Numbered from the stretch's first letter, positions 1-9,847 are shown. The stretch is 64,000 bases of DNA from Cladopsammia gracilis (GCA_022457155.1 JAJGOT010000356.1:186001-250000), one strand, 5' to 3'. Numbers and translations: made by a program. Notes: generated by a model not told the origin, from the letters alone.

Positions 1-2013
1 CCCTGTGTAATGGCAATGATCTCCTACTTTTATGTTTTTCTCATTGAAGCTTTCTTGGCAAATCCAACAGCTATCAGCTTCTTCCAAAGCTTTTCTGTCT
101 TTTTCAGTGAAGATCATCTTTCTCCGGCCGAATTTTTTGTGGATTTTCTGGAGTTTCTTTTCAAGCATTTCAACAAATATCTGACCAATGTTTTCCAAAT
201 CACTAGGATTTTCCGCTCGATAGAGAACTGCTTTTTGAGAATATAAGTTCTCATCGAAACAGACCACCTGGAAACAAAACCCACATGGCTGATGCTTTTG
301 ATATTTTTGAGTAAAAGATCTATTGCTACTTGGTTCAACGTCATGGATTGGTATATTCAATGCTTCAAAATCCGCATACACAACAAAAGGTATTTTCATT
401 GATTTGAAGAAATTCTTAAATTTAACTTGACTACCTTCTCTAGGCATTACAATTTTCACAGCCTCAGTCTTTGAGCAACTCTCGTCATGAAGTTCCAATT
501 TCTTTTCATTTGGGAAATGGTTTAAACATCTCCGGCAGAAGAAGTTTGCTTTTTGATGATTTGTAACTTGACTGGATAAAAGTCTACTTAAACTTTTAAT
601 GACACAATAATGTTTGTCTTTGTTCTCTTCGTCAGCAATAAGGAGAAGGTCCATATTTTTATTTTGTTTTCCTCTTTTGCTGATTCTCAATGGATAAACA
701 ACTCCCTCAAATCCAAAAACGTTCACAGAAATGCCTGGATTCGATCGCTCGAACTTATAAATCTCTTTCAATTCAACTGGGAATTGAATCATTGACCAAT
801 TCAGATTTTCAGATTGTTCAACCAATTATCGTGTTATTCTTTCTGCATTTTTCTTAACTGGATTCAATGCTCTTGTAACGGCCCATTTAAAGCATTGATC
901 TTCTTCATTTTTCATGTTTATCAATGCTTTTTTATTCTTCAAACTCTTTGGAAGATCCATCCAACTGTTTCCCTTCAGGGGATCAAACTCCACCAAGTGA
1001 ATTTCCAGCCGAATAACTCTATCAAATCTCCAGTTGGATCCCCGTTTTTGAAAGGCCGCCATTGCTTCCAGAGCTGTGTCATTCATGCGTTGAAGCAATT
1101 CATTTTCATTTGTTGACGCTAAATTAATTTCAATGCCCGAGTGGAATGCAGCCTCGTCGTCAATAATCTCACCAGTTGTCATAACAGTTCTTTCCATATT
1201 GCAAACCAAAACCAACTTAACCTTGGTTTGTTTGTTTTCGTTCAGGATTTTTAACACCAATGGCTTGATTGCTTTGAAAAATGTTCTACGATCTATCCCA
1301 GGTCGGCTTTCAATCGTGAATTGCCTTGCGAAGTTATTCAAAGCAGATGGGCCTTCTTCAACTTTGTAATCACCTGCGGAATCACCTGTGGAAACACCTT
1401 CAGGTTCTCCTTTTAATTTGTTAAGGGCTTTCGTGAGTGAATTGTGCTTGGAAATCCAATCATTTCTTTGTTTCTTGTTGTGTTTCAACTTTTTATTCAC
1501 TTTTTGAAGCTTTTTCTTGATACGCTTAATTTGTTCATCAACAACTCGTTTAGCTACTGGTTCGACAGAAGATGGCATCTCAAAGTTCTTTTCTTCTCTT
1601 TTCTGCCTACGACTTTTCTTAGGTTTCAACTGATACGGCTCAACTATTACAGGCTTTGACCTGATTTTCGTTTCTTTTGCTGCTTTTGATGTTGACCTTG
1701 TATTCTGGTCGCGTTGCGGTCGATTCTCATTGCTTTTCTTTTTTTGTTTTTTACCTTCACCAAGGATGACCGTTTTTGGCTTTTTGGCTTCATTTAAGAA
1801 ACTTTGTAGTGCAGCTCTTGTTTTATATTAATTATACTGTCTCAAGCCCATTTCTTTTGCTTTGACTCTCATTTCAGGTAATGTCAGTCTTTTTTCTGGT
1901 TCTTTGCCAGTTAAAAGTTTGATTAATGCAGCCTTGGTGGTTGCCTTGGAACGCCCAGGAATCTTTCTTTCTTTTGCTATATTTTTGAGTTCTGAAACTT
2001 TCATATCTTCCAT
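1..2013 (-). pseudogene. Polinton/adintovirus-type family B DNA polymerase, N-terminal part, broken
   Basis: Minus-strand reading frame starting at the ATG at 2013-2011 and running off the left edge. It would replicate the element's linear DNA by protein priming. The first ~50 residues look like a SAP DNA-binding helix pair (VSELKNIAKERKI). Next come a lysine-rich linker and a segment typical of this polymerase family (INMKNEEDQCFKWAVTRALNP near 915). A CRRCLNHF zinc-type motif follows near 540, then the exonuclease-type start FVVYADFEAL near 390 and CWIC...GDHCHYTG at 70-4. Two in-frame TAA stops break it, at 1827-1825 just after the SAP part and at 828-826. The frame is otherwise open over ~2 kb, so the decay is recent or the stops are few. 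Polymerase motifs A-C would lie beyond the window. Family assignment is from recognised motifs. Confidence 0.85.
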
Positions 2014-2058
2014 TTTATAGGGAAACAAAAAATAATTTTTTTAAAAAATATATATAAA
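2014..2058. promoter_or_regulatory. AT-rich divergent promoter region
   Basis: A 45-bp, almost wholly A/T spacer separates the polymerase start (minus) from the repeat protein start (plus). A TATATATAAAATGG string abuts the plus-strand ATG, so a TATA-like box lies within 10 bp of the start codon. The same arrangement (TTTATAAAAATATG) precedes the gene at 2712. Promoter function is inferred. Confidence 0.4.
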
Positions 2059-2660
2059 ATGGAGAAAGATAAGATAAAATTTTCATCAATTGATATGAAG
2101 GCCAAAGTATTTGATAATCTTTCAAAAGCAGCCAAGGCCTGTGGAATTCCTCTTCCAACTCTTAAATATGCAATAAGATATAATAAACCATCAATTACAA
2201 GAAGAATTGATAACAAAGTATTTGTAATTAATTCCGATATGGCTCCCACAGAAAAACCATCACTTTTAGAAATAAAGACTTTAAAACAGTAAGAGAAGCA
2301 GCGAATTTTTTCAATATTCCTGTTCAAAGAGTTTATCGTGCGATTTACACCAATAAAGCATTTATCAACAAAAATAAAGGCTACAAGCAATATATTTTCG
2401 ATCGAAAATTGAGTGAAGAAGAGAACAAACATATGATTTATGTTAAGGTAATTCCCTCTGGAGATGAGCAGTGGTTCTACACAAACAACGCAATTAAAAC
2501 ATTTTTTAACATTCCTATTGGGAGGATTCCAAGATCAAATGGAATATTCCATGTTAATGGGCAGGAGTATCAAATAATTCATCCAGAACGTGACCAAATT
2601 TCTAATGAAGAATTTAATGAATGGAAAGAAGGATACTACAAAGAAATGAAGAATTGTTGA
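2059..2660 (+). pseudogene. Three-repeat NUMOD1/HTH-like DNA-binding protein, frameshifted
   Basis: Three copies of a ~45-residue unit follow one another. Each has the pattern of a helix-turn-helix ending in a short strand: LSKAAKACGIPLPTLKYAI, then VREAANFFNIPVQRVYRAI, then NNAIKTFFNIPIGRI. This resembles the NUMOD1-type repeats found next to homing endonucleases and in large DNA viruses. The first repeat is in one frame, ending at a TAA at 2290-2292. The second and third continue in another frame from about 2255 on, so a single-base frameshift lies around 2255-2290. The last frame stops at 2660. Likely role is sequence-specific DNA binding, perhaps regulation. The exact family is inferred. 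Confidence 0.6.
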
Positions 2661-2711
2661 TATCGATAATTTTCAAAAAATTATTTTTTTTTTGGGTTTG
2701 TTTATAAAAAT

Positions 2712-3350
2712 ATGAATCCAAATATAACCAAACTAAGCCAAATAAAATTACAAGATATCACTATGTCCAAACCAACCAGAAATAAACAATACAAATTTAT
2801 TTCACTTCCAATCAAGGCTCCTTGCATAAGCGTGGAAGGTGAAATGAAAATTCACGAACATAAGGGAAATAATTTCACTTTAGGATTAACACTTTCCAAA
2901 GGTGATGCAAAGAAGTTTGAAACAATTGAAAAGCATATCCAAAAATTGGCTAAAGAACAACAATCCGAAGTCAAGAAACTTTCACCCAATCTTGCCAAAT
3001 TTAATGAAAATGAACTTGTAATTGTAAAAGGAGAACAAAACAAACTTTATTCAAAGCTATATTTCAACGAAGACGATATTAATTGTCCATTTTTTGAGCT
3101 TTCATCAAATAATAAAAAGAAGAGAACCGATCCTATGGAATTGCATGGTAAAACATTTAAAGGCATTTGCATTACACAACCAAGTAAAGTTTACATCAAC
3201 AATGACACAGTTTCAATTATTATTGTTACCCAAGCAGTTCTTGTTAAAGAAGTATGGGATGAAAACCTTGAGAAAAAGCTTGATCCAAACAACTGGTTTG
3301 CTGAATTTGAAGATGAGGATGTGGAAATAGAAGACGAATATGAAGACTGA
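2712..3350 (+). CDS. Putative single-stranded DNA-binding protein with acidic tail (Polinton element)
   Basis: Intact 212-residue frame. The start at 2712 sits 8 bp after a TTTATAAAAA box. The protein is rich in beta-forming stretches (KQYKFISLPIKAP; VSIIIVTQAVLVKEVW) and ends in a strongly acidic tail (FEDEDVEIEDEYED). Small viral SSBs typically combine a beta-barrel core with such a tail, and it sits beside the polymerase, so an SSB role is reasonable. No signature motif proves it; it could also be another DNA-handling or capsid-accessory protein. It is one of only two uninterrupted frames in the element. Confidence 0.5.
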   Translation: MNPNITKLSQIKLQDITMSKPTRNKQYKFISLPIKAPCISVEGEMKIHEHKGNNFTLGLTLSKGDAKKFETIEKHIQKLAKEQQSEVKKLSPNLAKFNENELVIVKGEQNKLYSKLYFNEDDINCPFFELSSNNKKKRTDPMELHGKTFKGICITQPSKVYINNDTVSIIIVTQAVLVKEVWDENLEKKLDPNNWFAEFEDEDVEIEDEYED

Positions 3351-3356
3351 AAAATT

Positions 3357-3384
3357 AATTATTAAAGGAAATCCTTTAATAATT
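3357..3384. terminator. Palindromic hairpin between convergent genes
   Basis: A near-perfect inverted repeat (AATTATTAAAGG, 4-base loop, CCTTTAATAATT) lies 6 bp after the stop of the acidic-tailed gene (plus) and 5 bp before the stop of the hydrophobic-protein gene (minus). The position suggests a shared 3' end or transcript-processing signal. Function is inferred. Confidence 0.45.
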
Positions 3385-3388
3385 TTCC

Positions 3389-4004
3389 TCATTTTAAAGT
3401 CTCTTCGTAATCTTTTTCATATTTTTCAACATTGGTACACATATCAATAACCACCTCATACCTTATTTTCATTTCTTCGATGAATTTCTGCGGGTCAAAA
3501 CTAGCACCTCTCAAACATGCCCTCAGATCAGATTGTCAGGGCTCCATTTAAACTAGCTCTGCTAAATCGGATGCCCCTGGATAAATAAATAAATAAAAAA
3601 AAAAAAAAATCACACATAACTTTAATTTTCATATGTTGTGAAAGCGGTTTCGCATTTTTCAATTTTCTTTTTATAATTCTTCACTTCCTGGAAAGTTTTC
3701 AAACCCAACCCATAACTCCCAAAACAATTGGATTGAGTGTTACTCCTCCTGTAATAGTCCCAACAACAACAAGTCCCGTGGAACCTAAAGTCAACATAAG
3801 ATTCATTTTCTTGAAATGTTTGAATACTCTCTTATAACACCAAAAACGTTTCTGGTAATACTTGTAAAATTGTTTTATCTCATCAACTTTTTCCTGCTTA
3901 AGTGTTGGGTCAATGTGATTGAAATTAAAGACCCGGCTGTGCCGCCTGCCCGCCTCGGCGGGAGGGGCCCGGCTTTGTTTGCGCAGTGGAAATATTTTTG
4001 TCAT
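3389..4004 (-). pseudogene. Hydrophobic (SLATT-like) element protein, broken by frameshift and insertion
   Basis: The minus-strand frame starts at 4004. Basic residues come first, then a segment containing FNHIDPTLK and YYQKRFWCYKRVFKHF. A hydrophobic glycine-rich hairpin follows (LMLTLGSTGLVVVGTITGGV). The frame hits a stop at 3699, but coding similarity resumes one frame over (KTFQEVKNYKKKIEKCE) down to about 3620. The C-terminal part (FDPQKFIEEMKIRYEVV) reappears at about 3510-3389 beyond a ~100-bp insertion. The whole reads as one gene broken by a frameshift near 3705 and an inserted retroposon-like segment. The two-helix membrane hairpin resembles SLATT-type proteins; I do not know its function in these elements. 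Confidence 0.55.
3517..3615 (+). mobile_element. Short A-tailed insertion in the hydrophobic-protein gene
   Basis: About 100 bp of unrelated sequence ends in GGATAAATAAATAAATAAA plus a run of A. It separates two parts of one minus-strand gene. The A-rich 3' tail suggests a truncated retroposon (SINE-like) inserted in plus orientation. I could not identify a clean target duplication. Confidence 0.45.
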
Positions 4005-4007
4005 TTT

Positions 4008-5812
4008 TTAGATATTTTCAAAAAGAAATGTGATTTGGAGAGGGCTAACATTTCCTGTTCGATCCTCTATTCTTGCTGAAAATAACTCTCCTGCTTGATA
4101 ATCAACATTTGATAAAGAATTTTTTTTAATTCTATTATCCTCGCTAAATTTCGTGCTACTTTGCGATCTTTTCTCTGGAAGGTGCAAATTTAGTTGCGGG
4201 AAAGCGTCAGCCTCAGACTCCATTTCAGATCTAATTTGGGAAAACGCTTCAATTAACTTGCAGATGATTGAGATAATAATCTCATAAAAAACATTATCAA
4301 AAAGTATATTAACACTTTCTCCAGACAATTTTCTAAATCTTCCAATCAGCATGAAATTATTCTTCAAATTTGAATTGAGAATTTTGTGGCCATTCAAATC
4401 CAAATCAGTTTGCATGACCATCTTTTGATTTTCAAAAACGAAAGGAGAATCAAAGACGCTGCTTTCAACATCAGGTTGAGAACCCTTGACACCATAAATA
4501 ATCAGATTTGCATCTCCTTTTGCAGCTGATGACGACGTTCCGTTCCATTTCAAATCCAAATATATATACTCAGGCGGAGAGATCCTCCATTCATGCATGT
4601 GGATGATGGATCTTGTATAACCAGGTCTGCCTGGATTCGAAAATTGTTTTGTTGATTGTTGATTGATATTCAGGCTTGTGCTCACGACATTAACGCTCAC
4701 AGAGTTCATGGCAGCGGGAAAGAATTCAATGCAAATAGTGTATTCTCCCTCTGGAATTTGGAACATATTGAATCCAAGTCTCCCAGAGTATTGGTTAAAA
4801 ACATCTTTTGTTATTTTCAAATCATACGCCTCTTATTGAAAAGATGTGGAGAACTTGAAAAATCAGTTATTCCGGTCACTGTAATATTATGTTCAGAGCT
4901 TGATTGATCCACATCTTCCATCAGATACCGGAATTCATCTTTCAAGTGAGAATTTGAAGTGATATGCGATTCATCTAATTCTATCGTGTGGGCTACCATA
5001 TTTCCTATCTTGAGATTAACTTCTCTATCCACATACGATTTTGGTTCGGGTTGATGTTCAAGAGTTGGCGCTGCAATATTGTTGATTTGTTGTGAATTCG
5101 TATCCAAAATGCCAGTCATTGTTCCACCTGTCAAAGAAAGCTTTTTGGCTGCTTCATCATCCACATATTTTTTTGTTTGCTCCTTGATCGGCAACTGTTG
5201 GATCTTTCACATTGAAAAATCCAACTAGTTTCCATTGGAAACGCCGCTTTACGGGATAAGAAGATATTTTTAACATCATTATAAGAAACAAGATTGTTAT
5301 AATGTGCTCCCAAATCATGATAAGTCTGTTGTTTTGATTGGACAACATTGAAACGTTCTTTCAAATCAATATCCTTTGTGACTTCATGCGTTGGTTCAGG
5401 TGCATTGGGATGGAATTTTTTCAGAGTGATCATATTGACAGCTGAAAGATCATTGTCTTCATCCGTGTCCAACGTGATAAGTTTTCTGTTCATATCGATT
5501 TCTCCAGGAAGAATTAATTCTCCCTCTGAGAGGAATGTCTCCAGTCATATGCGAGGAACCATCAACCTGGAGTGAATCTGCCCTCAATTGCGTTAATTTG
5601 TTTTCGAGACTTGTTTCAAGAACATCAGCTTGATGTTTTGTGATTGCATCGTCATTGCCAACTCCTTCTGCAACATTCACCAATTTTTTGTTTTGCATAT
5701 CATATTTTCCTGAAGATGTTAATTTAAAACCAACGCCTGGCAGCCCATCTTTTCCTCTTTGATTAGTTGATTGTCTTGTTGTATCATGCAACACTCCATT
5801 TGAATAGCTCAT
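4008..5812 (-). pseudogene. Fibre-like virion protein 1, with several frameshifts
   Basis: Four overlapping minus-strand frames (5812-5459, 5493-5131, 5194-4817, 4820-4008) join end to end, so this was one gene of roughly 600 codons with three frameshifts. The N-terminus has MSYSNG...NQRGKDGLPG (a collagen-like turn) and GFKLTSSG. The middle repeats a phage-tail-fibre style unit: MTGDI..., LSLTGGTMTGILD, NNIAAPTL...KSYVD. The C-terminal ~270 residues form a separate, mostly beta region. Modular fibres of this kind attach to receptors or decorate capsids; that role is inferred. It starts 35 bp after the stop of the neighbouring fibre-like gene, and the two share their N-terminal module. Confidence 0.6.
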
Positions 5813-6170
5813 TTTAGTTTTTTTCGACAAAATGTTTTGGAAATGAATTAAAACACAACCCTATCATGATCAATTGAATATCTTTCACAGAACATTTTAT
5901 GATGCGCTCTAATGATATATTCAGGCAAATAACGTTTATACACTAAAAAAGCTTGAATTGATCCATCCAATGGTACATCGGTATTTGGGAGAATATCACC
6001 AATCCCTATGTTGCTATATCCTGCTGTTGCTTTAGCTTGAAAAGTTTGTAATTGTTTACCATCGACAAACACTGATGATCCATTGGCTCTGTCTGGAATA
6101 TTCCAGTGTACTGATAAACAACACCACTTATTTAATTCACTTGGATTTGCTTTTGGTTTTTGATATGCTT

Positions 6171-6351
6171 AACTTAGTTTAGCGTTTTTATTTTTAAGTC
6201 TTAACTTTTTCTACTAGGTTTAATGTGCACGGCTCTTTAGAAGACCACTTTTTAGTGATAAGGACTCCGTGAATAAATAAAGTTATTATTATCATTATTA
6301 TTATATATTATTATTATTATTATTATATTATTATTATTATTATAAGTTAAA
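6171..6351. mobile_element. Insertion with ATT microsatellite tail in fibre gene 2
   Basis: Non-coding segment that splits the lectin-like domain. It contains GAATAAATAAAGTTATTATT followed by ~60 bp of ATT repeats (6281-6345), a tail often seen on short retroposons. The ends read TTAACTT and AAGTTAA. Confidence 0.5.
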
Positions 6352-6829
6352 ACAAAACCACCAATAGTTGCCCCACCAATTACAAGATTTTCGTTGGTGT
6401 TAAAAAACGCTAATTTATCCCACCCACCATTATCATTACCAAACAAACCATTACGAAAAGTTGCATTAGGACCCGTAAATGATTTAAGTTTAAAAACAAT
6501 AAAGATATTAACATAATTTGCACCATCTAAATTAACATCAGCTTGAAGATGCTGAGAAGTACCATCGAAATCTATAAAATATCTTCTACCGTTTTTGGTT
6601 GTTGAAAGTTTCGGAGATTTTATCAGCTGCGGTTGTTTTGCATCATTATTGTTGAGCGTTTGGTCATAAAGAGTTTCTATTGTTTGTCCACCAGGCACAA
6701 GTTTTACATAACTTCATTCATACTTATCTATGGAATAAAAACATTCAGCATACTCTTTTATATATGAATCAGCAATTGCTGATGATGCCTGTTCAACAAC
6801 AGTAAGAATGCTTCTATCATTGCTGCGGA

Positions 6830-7548
6830 ACGAGCGTAGCGAGTGAGCAGCAACATAATCAGGATTTAAGAGAAATATATGCGAAAAAAATATAAGCTAG
6901 GAAAAATCTCGATTTGATCGCTTTTTACCAGAATTCACTGCGCCACGAACACATTTTGGGCCAGAATGCACTGCGCCACGAACAATAGCCTCACTTGCTG
7001 CTTCAAGCTCATTGTTGGCTGCGAGATTTGTAATACAGTATTGAGTATTTTGGTCCAACATGTCCCAGTCGAAATCGGAACTGAAGTGTCGAAGACTACT
7101 ACGAGTTGAGCGGGGACTGCGAGGCATGGTGATAGGACCGTTGAATGGCAAAGATTTTCGAAGATTGTACGGAATAAAAGACAAATTTATTTTGAAATCA
7201 CTCCGACAGGGGTCGATGAGACTGAGCTGAGCTGAGCGCTTGTGGACGCGAAACCTGAGCTGAGCTTGGGAGACGCGAACACACAGTAATTAACCTAAAT
7301 TTTCACACCTTCCTCGTGGTGAACGCGTCCTTTACTCAACAATATTCTACAGACATTGCAGGAACTTGATGCGTGAATTACAAAACAAAATTAGTCTTAT
7401 TAGCTGGAATTTTCGTCGATTCATCCCGGTTACATTTGCTTTGCTTCTACTCAAAAAACGAAAGAGAAAATTCTGTAATACCAGCGAGACGATAAAACAG
7501 CATTGTTACAACAAATTTACCGCAGCAATTACTATCTTTTGGATACAC
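6830..7548. mobile_element. Unclassified mobile element, copy A (empty-site copy)
   Basis: About 0.7 kb matching 20568-21910, from ATCAGGATTTAAGAG to CTTTTGGATACACT. It interrupts fibre gene 2. A minus-strand frame at 7184-6897 (MSFIPYNLRKS..., SPRSTRSSLRH, DWDMLDQN) is also present in copy B, so it may be the start of an element protein. No terminal inverted repeat is seen. A palindrome-like GAACGAGCGTAGCGAGTGAG lies at the left edge. Confidence 0.6.
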
Positions 7549-7848
7549 TAGTCTACATATTGTCTTGTTGAAGCATCCCTTGAGCTTATTGGCATTCCAA
7601 GATCAACTATTCTTTTTGAATACATATTAATATGTCCAGTCATATGATTTGTTCCATCCATGTTTAAAAAATGTGTTTTAACAGTTCCATAGTTGATAGT
7701 GTCCTTCGAATCGGTTGGATCAGCGACATTGGTCAATCTTTTGTTTGGAATATCGAGATCACCAGAAGATGTTAATTTAAAACCATCTTTTCCTCTTTGA
7801 TTCGTTGGATATGTTTTCAAAAACAACAATCCATTTGAATAACTCATT

Positions 7849-8481
7849 TTATATTTTTTCATCAAAGTTTTTGGAAATGAATTTCCTCGGCTTATCAATA
7901 TAAAGAAAAGAATATGGGTCTTTTGTTGCAGTTAAATAATTTTCCTTGGTGATATGATTCTCTTGACATAACCTAGAAATTTCATTGTTGCTTGGAAATT
8001 CGAAGATGCAAAAATGCGAGCAATTCAAACGGATATCTTTAGGTGTTTTGTAATAACTTTGCGAAAGATAAATAACAGGGCAATTCTTATGTCTGCCCCT
8101 GATAAAATAATCAATCAATGGCTTTTGGTTCTTTTCGCAAACAAAATCATCGAAAATAACTATTTTTTGATTACCATCGGATAATTCAGAAACTGGAATG
8201 ATTTCATCTGGGGATGCTTCTATCACTTCATACCCAGCTTCTTTGCTGATTGGTTTAAATGTTTTCAATAAAAGCTGATATTTTGATTGTTCAAGATTTT
8301 TCGCATAAAGATAAATTTTATCATAATACAAAAGCCGAAAAATCATATCCAGAAAAACATTGGTTTTTCCTGACCCCGAAGGGCCACAGATAAGCATTCT
8401 GAAATTTTGATTTGGCATGAAAGGATGTAACTGCTTATAATTCGTGATTGGGTCATTATCATCATAGTTTAGTATCTTCAT
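7849..8481 (-). CDS. FtsK/HerA-type (A32-like) DNA-packaging ATPase
   Basis: Intact 210-residue frame. Walker A is GPSGSGKT at residues 33-40; Walker B is KIVIFDDF at about 106-113. A conserved later stretch IYLSQSYYKTP corresponds to the sensor region of this family. These ATPases pump DNA into capsids of Polintons, adintoviruses and related double-jelly-roll viruses. Length and layout fit the family's small form. Its stop lies two bases upstream of the fibre 2 start, implying a co-transcribed structural block on the minus strand. It is uninterrupted although nearly every neighbour is broken. Confidence 0.88.
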   Translation of the reverse strand: MKILNYDDNDPITNYKQLHPFMPNQNFRMLICGPSGSGKTNVFLDMIFRLLYYDKIYLYAKNLEQSKYQLLLKTFKPISKEAGYEVIEASPDEIIPVSELSDGNQKIVIFDDFVCEKNQKPLIDYFIRGRHKNCPVIYLSQSYYKTPKDIRLNCSHFCIFEFPSNNEISRLCQENHITKENYLTATKDPYSFLYIDKPRKFISKNFDEKI

Positions 8482-8494
8482 TTTATTATGTAGT

Positions 8495-8542
8495 ACATCT
8501 TATTCCACATCTTATTCCACATTTTATTCCACATTTTATTTA
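8495..8542. repeat. Four 12-bp tandem repeats in the divergent promoter
   Basis: ACATCTTATTCC or ACATTTTATTCC is repeated four times between the ATPase start (minus, 8481) and the start of the PPxY gene (plus, 8561). Position and regularity suggest binding sites for a regulator of both structural transcription units. Function is inferred. Confidence 0.55.
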
Positions 8543-8560
8543 TATCTACTGGTAATAAAA

Positions 8561-9394
8561 TGAGTTTACTAAAGTGGAAAGAACTTGCATAAAGAAAAAC
8601 CGAGTTGGGAAATAAAATCAATTTCGTTCATAATGCAATCACCCCAAAAAAGTTAGGTGAACAAAAAAGCCAAATAGGATATGAAAAAGTATTCAATCCC
8701 ATTACATCAAAATTAGATGATGTTATTGCATCAAATGAAGCTAACCTCAATTTCAGGCCTCCAAGACTCCGGAAAAAGAATGTCATTGGAGAAAAACAAG
8801 GAATTGATTATTATCCAGAAGTAGATCCACATTTGAAGAGATGGATGTTGAAGGTTTATTTGATGCTGATGAGGCAGCTGTTGCACCGCAAGCAGCTAAG
8901 CAAATTCCAGCAAGACCTCCAACATATGAAGAAGTACTGGAAGAGTTAGAAGGTGAATCACCTGTATATGAAACGGGCGTTCCTGATTATGCTATGGAAG
9001 ATGAAGAAGAGAGGAAGCTGAAGAATGGGAAGACGCTCAACAAGAATTGGAAGAAGACGCAGTTAATAACATACTGGATAATATGGGTTTAGCAAATTAT
9101 GACAAAACGGATAAAGTCTTAGCTCAACCAAATTTTCCAATAGAAAAGAAAAAAAATGTTATTGAAAAAAGCATTATAAAGCCGGCTTTTAATAGAAGAG
9201 CACAACTAAACAGCCGCAGCGGCTATCTGAAAAAAAATTCAATGAAGGTAAAATAACTAAAGATGAAATGGATATAGAAATGCAGCCAATAAATGCTAAC
9301 AGAAAAGTATTGAATGGCTCTGGAATCATAAAAAGATACGGGCGTGGCCTTACATTTTTCAACGATCCAAAGGATCTTCTGCAGAAACTTGGAC
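8561..9394 (+). pseudogene. PPxY-motif virion-type protein of the Polinton element, broken and truncated
   Basis: It starts MSLLKWKELA at 8561 and meets an in-frame TAA at 8591-8593. It continues in the same frame to about 8850, shifts frame (8841-9050), shifts again (9047-9250) and again (9250-9394), and then runs into a C tract. The middle frame holds RPPTYEEVLEELEGE, a PPxY motif followed by acidic residues, as in proteins that recruit NEDD4-type ligases. The final part includes LTFFNDPKDLL. By motif and neighbourhood it may be a minor, membrane-active or core virion protein; this is inference. Confidence 0.5.
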
Positions 9395-9407
9395 CCCCCC
9401 CCCCCCC
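9394..9407. repeat. 14-C tract at the Polinton break
   Basis: Element coding sequence ends directly in 14 consecutive C, followed by GCCCCTCCC. Everything to the right is non-viral. It may be a rearrangement junction. Confidence 0.7.
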
Positions 9408-9447
9408 CGCCCCTCCCTAGGACGTAATAAATCGGTCCCTTGCCAGA

Positions 9448-9847
9448 TCCTACTTGGTGTATCCCTGATCATAATGTATGGTACTTCATGTATCCCTTAT
9501 TGTAATGTATTTAGATATATTGCAGTGTAATTTAGGCTCGGATTACAGTATCTAGGGTTGAAGCACTGATTTTAGTATTTAGGTTTAAGCACTGATTCCA
9601 GTATTTCTAGTGTATCGAAAGGGTTAGTTCTTATATATGGTGTGGGCTAGCAGCATATGATCTTATATGTCTTAAAAATTGCAATTTTCGGCAGCTAGTC
9701 CTCGGTGGTGTAGTGGATAGTGTGTATGGAGTAGATCATACGGCCCAGGTTCGATTCCCCATTCTGCTGTTTTTATCTTCTTTTTCTACTGAAATAAAAA
9801 CTAAGTGTTTAAATACAAAATAATAAGGGATACACCAAGTACATACC
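9448..9847. mobile_element. hAT-like MITE with internal tRNA-like block, copy 1
   Basis: Inverted ends TACTTGGTGTATCCCT and AGGGATACACCAAGTA. It is about 95% alike by eye to 29730-30132. Imperfect 8-bp flanks TTGCCAGA and CTACCAGA fit a decayed duplication. It lies between the Polinton relic and ELAC2. Confidence 0.7.
9691..9769 (+). ncRNA. tRNA-like block inside MITE copy 1
   Basis: A box-A-like TCGGTGGTGTAGTGG and a perfect box B GGTTCGATTCC are spaced as in a tRNA. Short pairing ends (CAGC/GCTG) and a following T5 run make a pol III terminator. It resembles tRNA-Glu-type sequence but is not a functional tRNA. Whether it is transcribed is unknown. Confidence 0.5.

Larger units (their letters stand above)
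5848..7846 (-). pseudogene. Fibre-like virion protein 2 with lectin-like C-terminal domain, split by two insertions
   Basis: It starts at 7846, two bases after the ATPase stop. The N-terminal part (MSYSNGLL...NQRGKDGFKLTSSG, then MTGHINM and STRQYVD) parallels fibre 1. It is cut at ~7548 by a mobile element and resumes at ~6829 (ILTVVEQASSAIADSYI). The C-terminal half (FIDFDGTSQHL, VNIFIVFKLKSF, NGLFGNDNGGWDKL) has the pattern of a concanavalin A-like/LamG sandwich. A second insertion at ~6171-6351 interrupts it, and the remainder (VFVDGKQL, IGDILPNTDVPLDGSI) ends at 5848. There is at least one additional frameshift near 6710. Carbohydrate or receptor binding is inferred from the fold pattern. 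Confidence 0.6.

Noticed and set aside
9691..9769. Functional tRNA gene
   Set aside because: Box A and box B are present, but arms pair poorly and the block lies inside a MITE with a second copy elsewhere.
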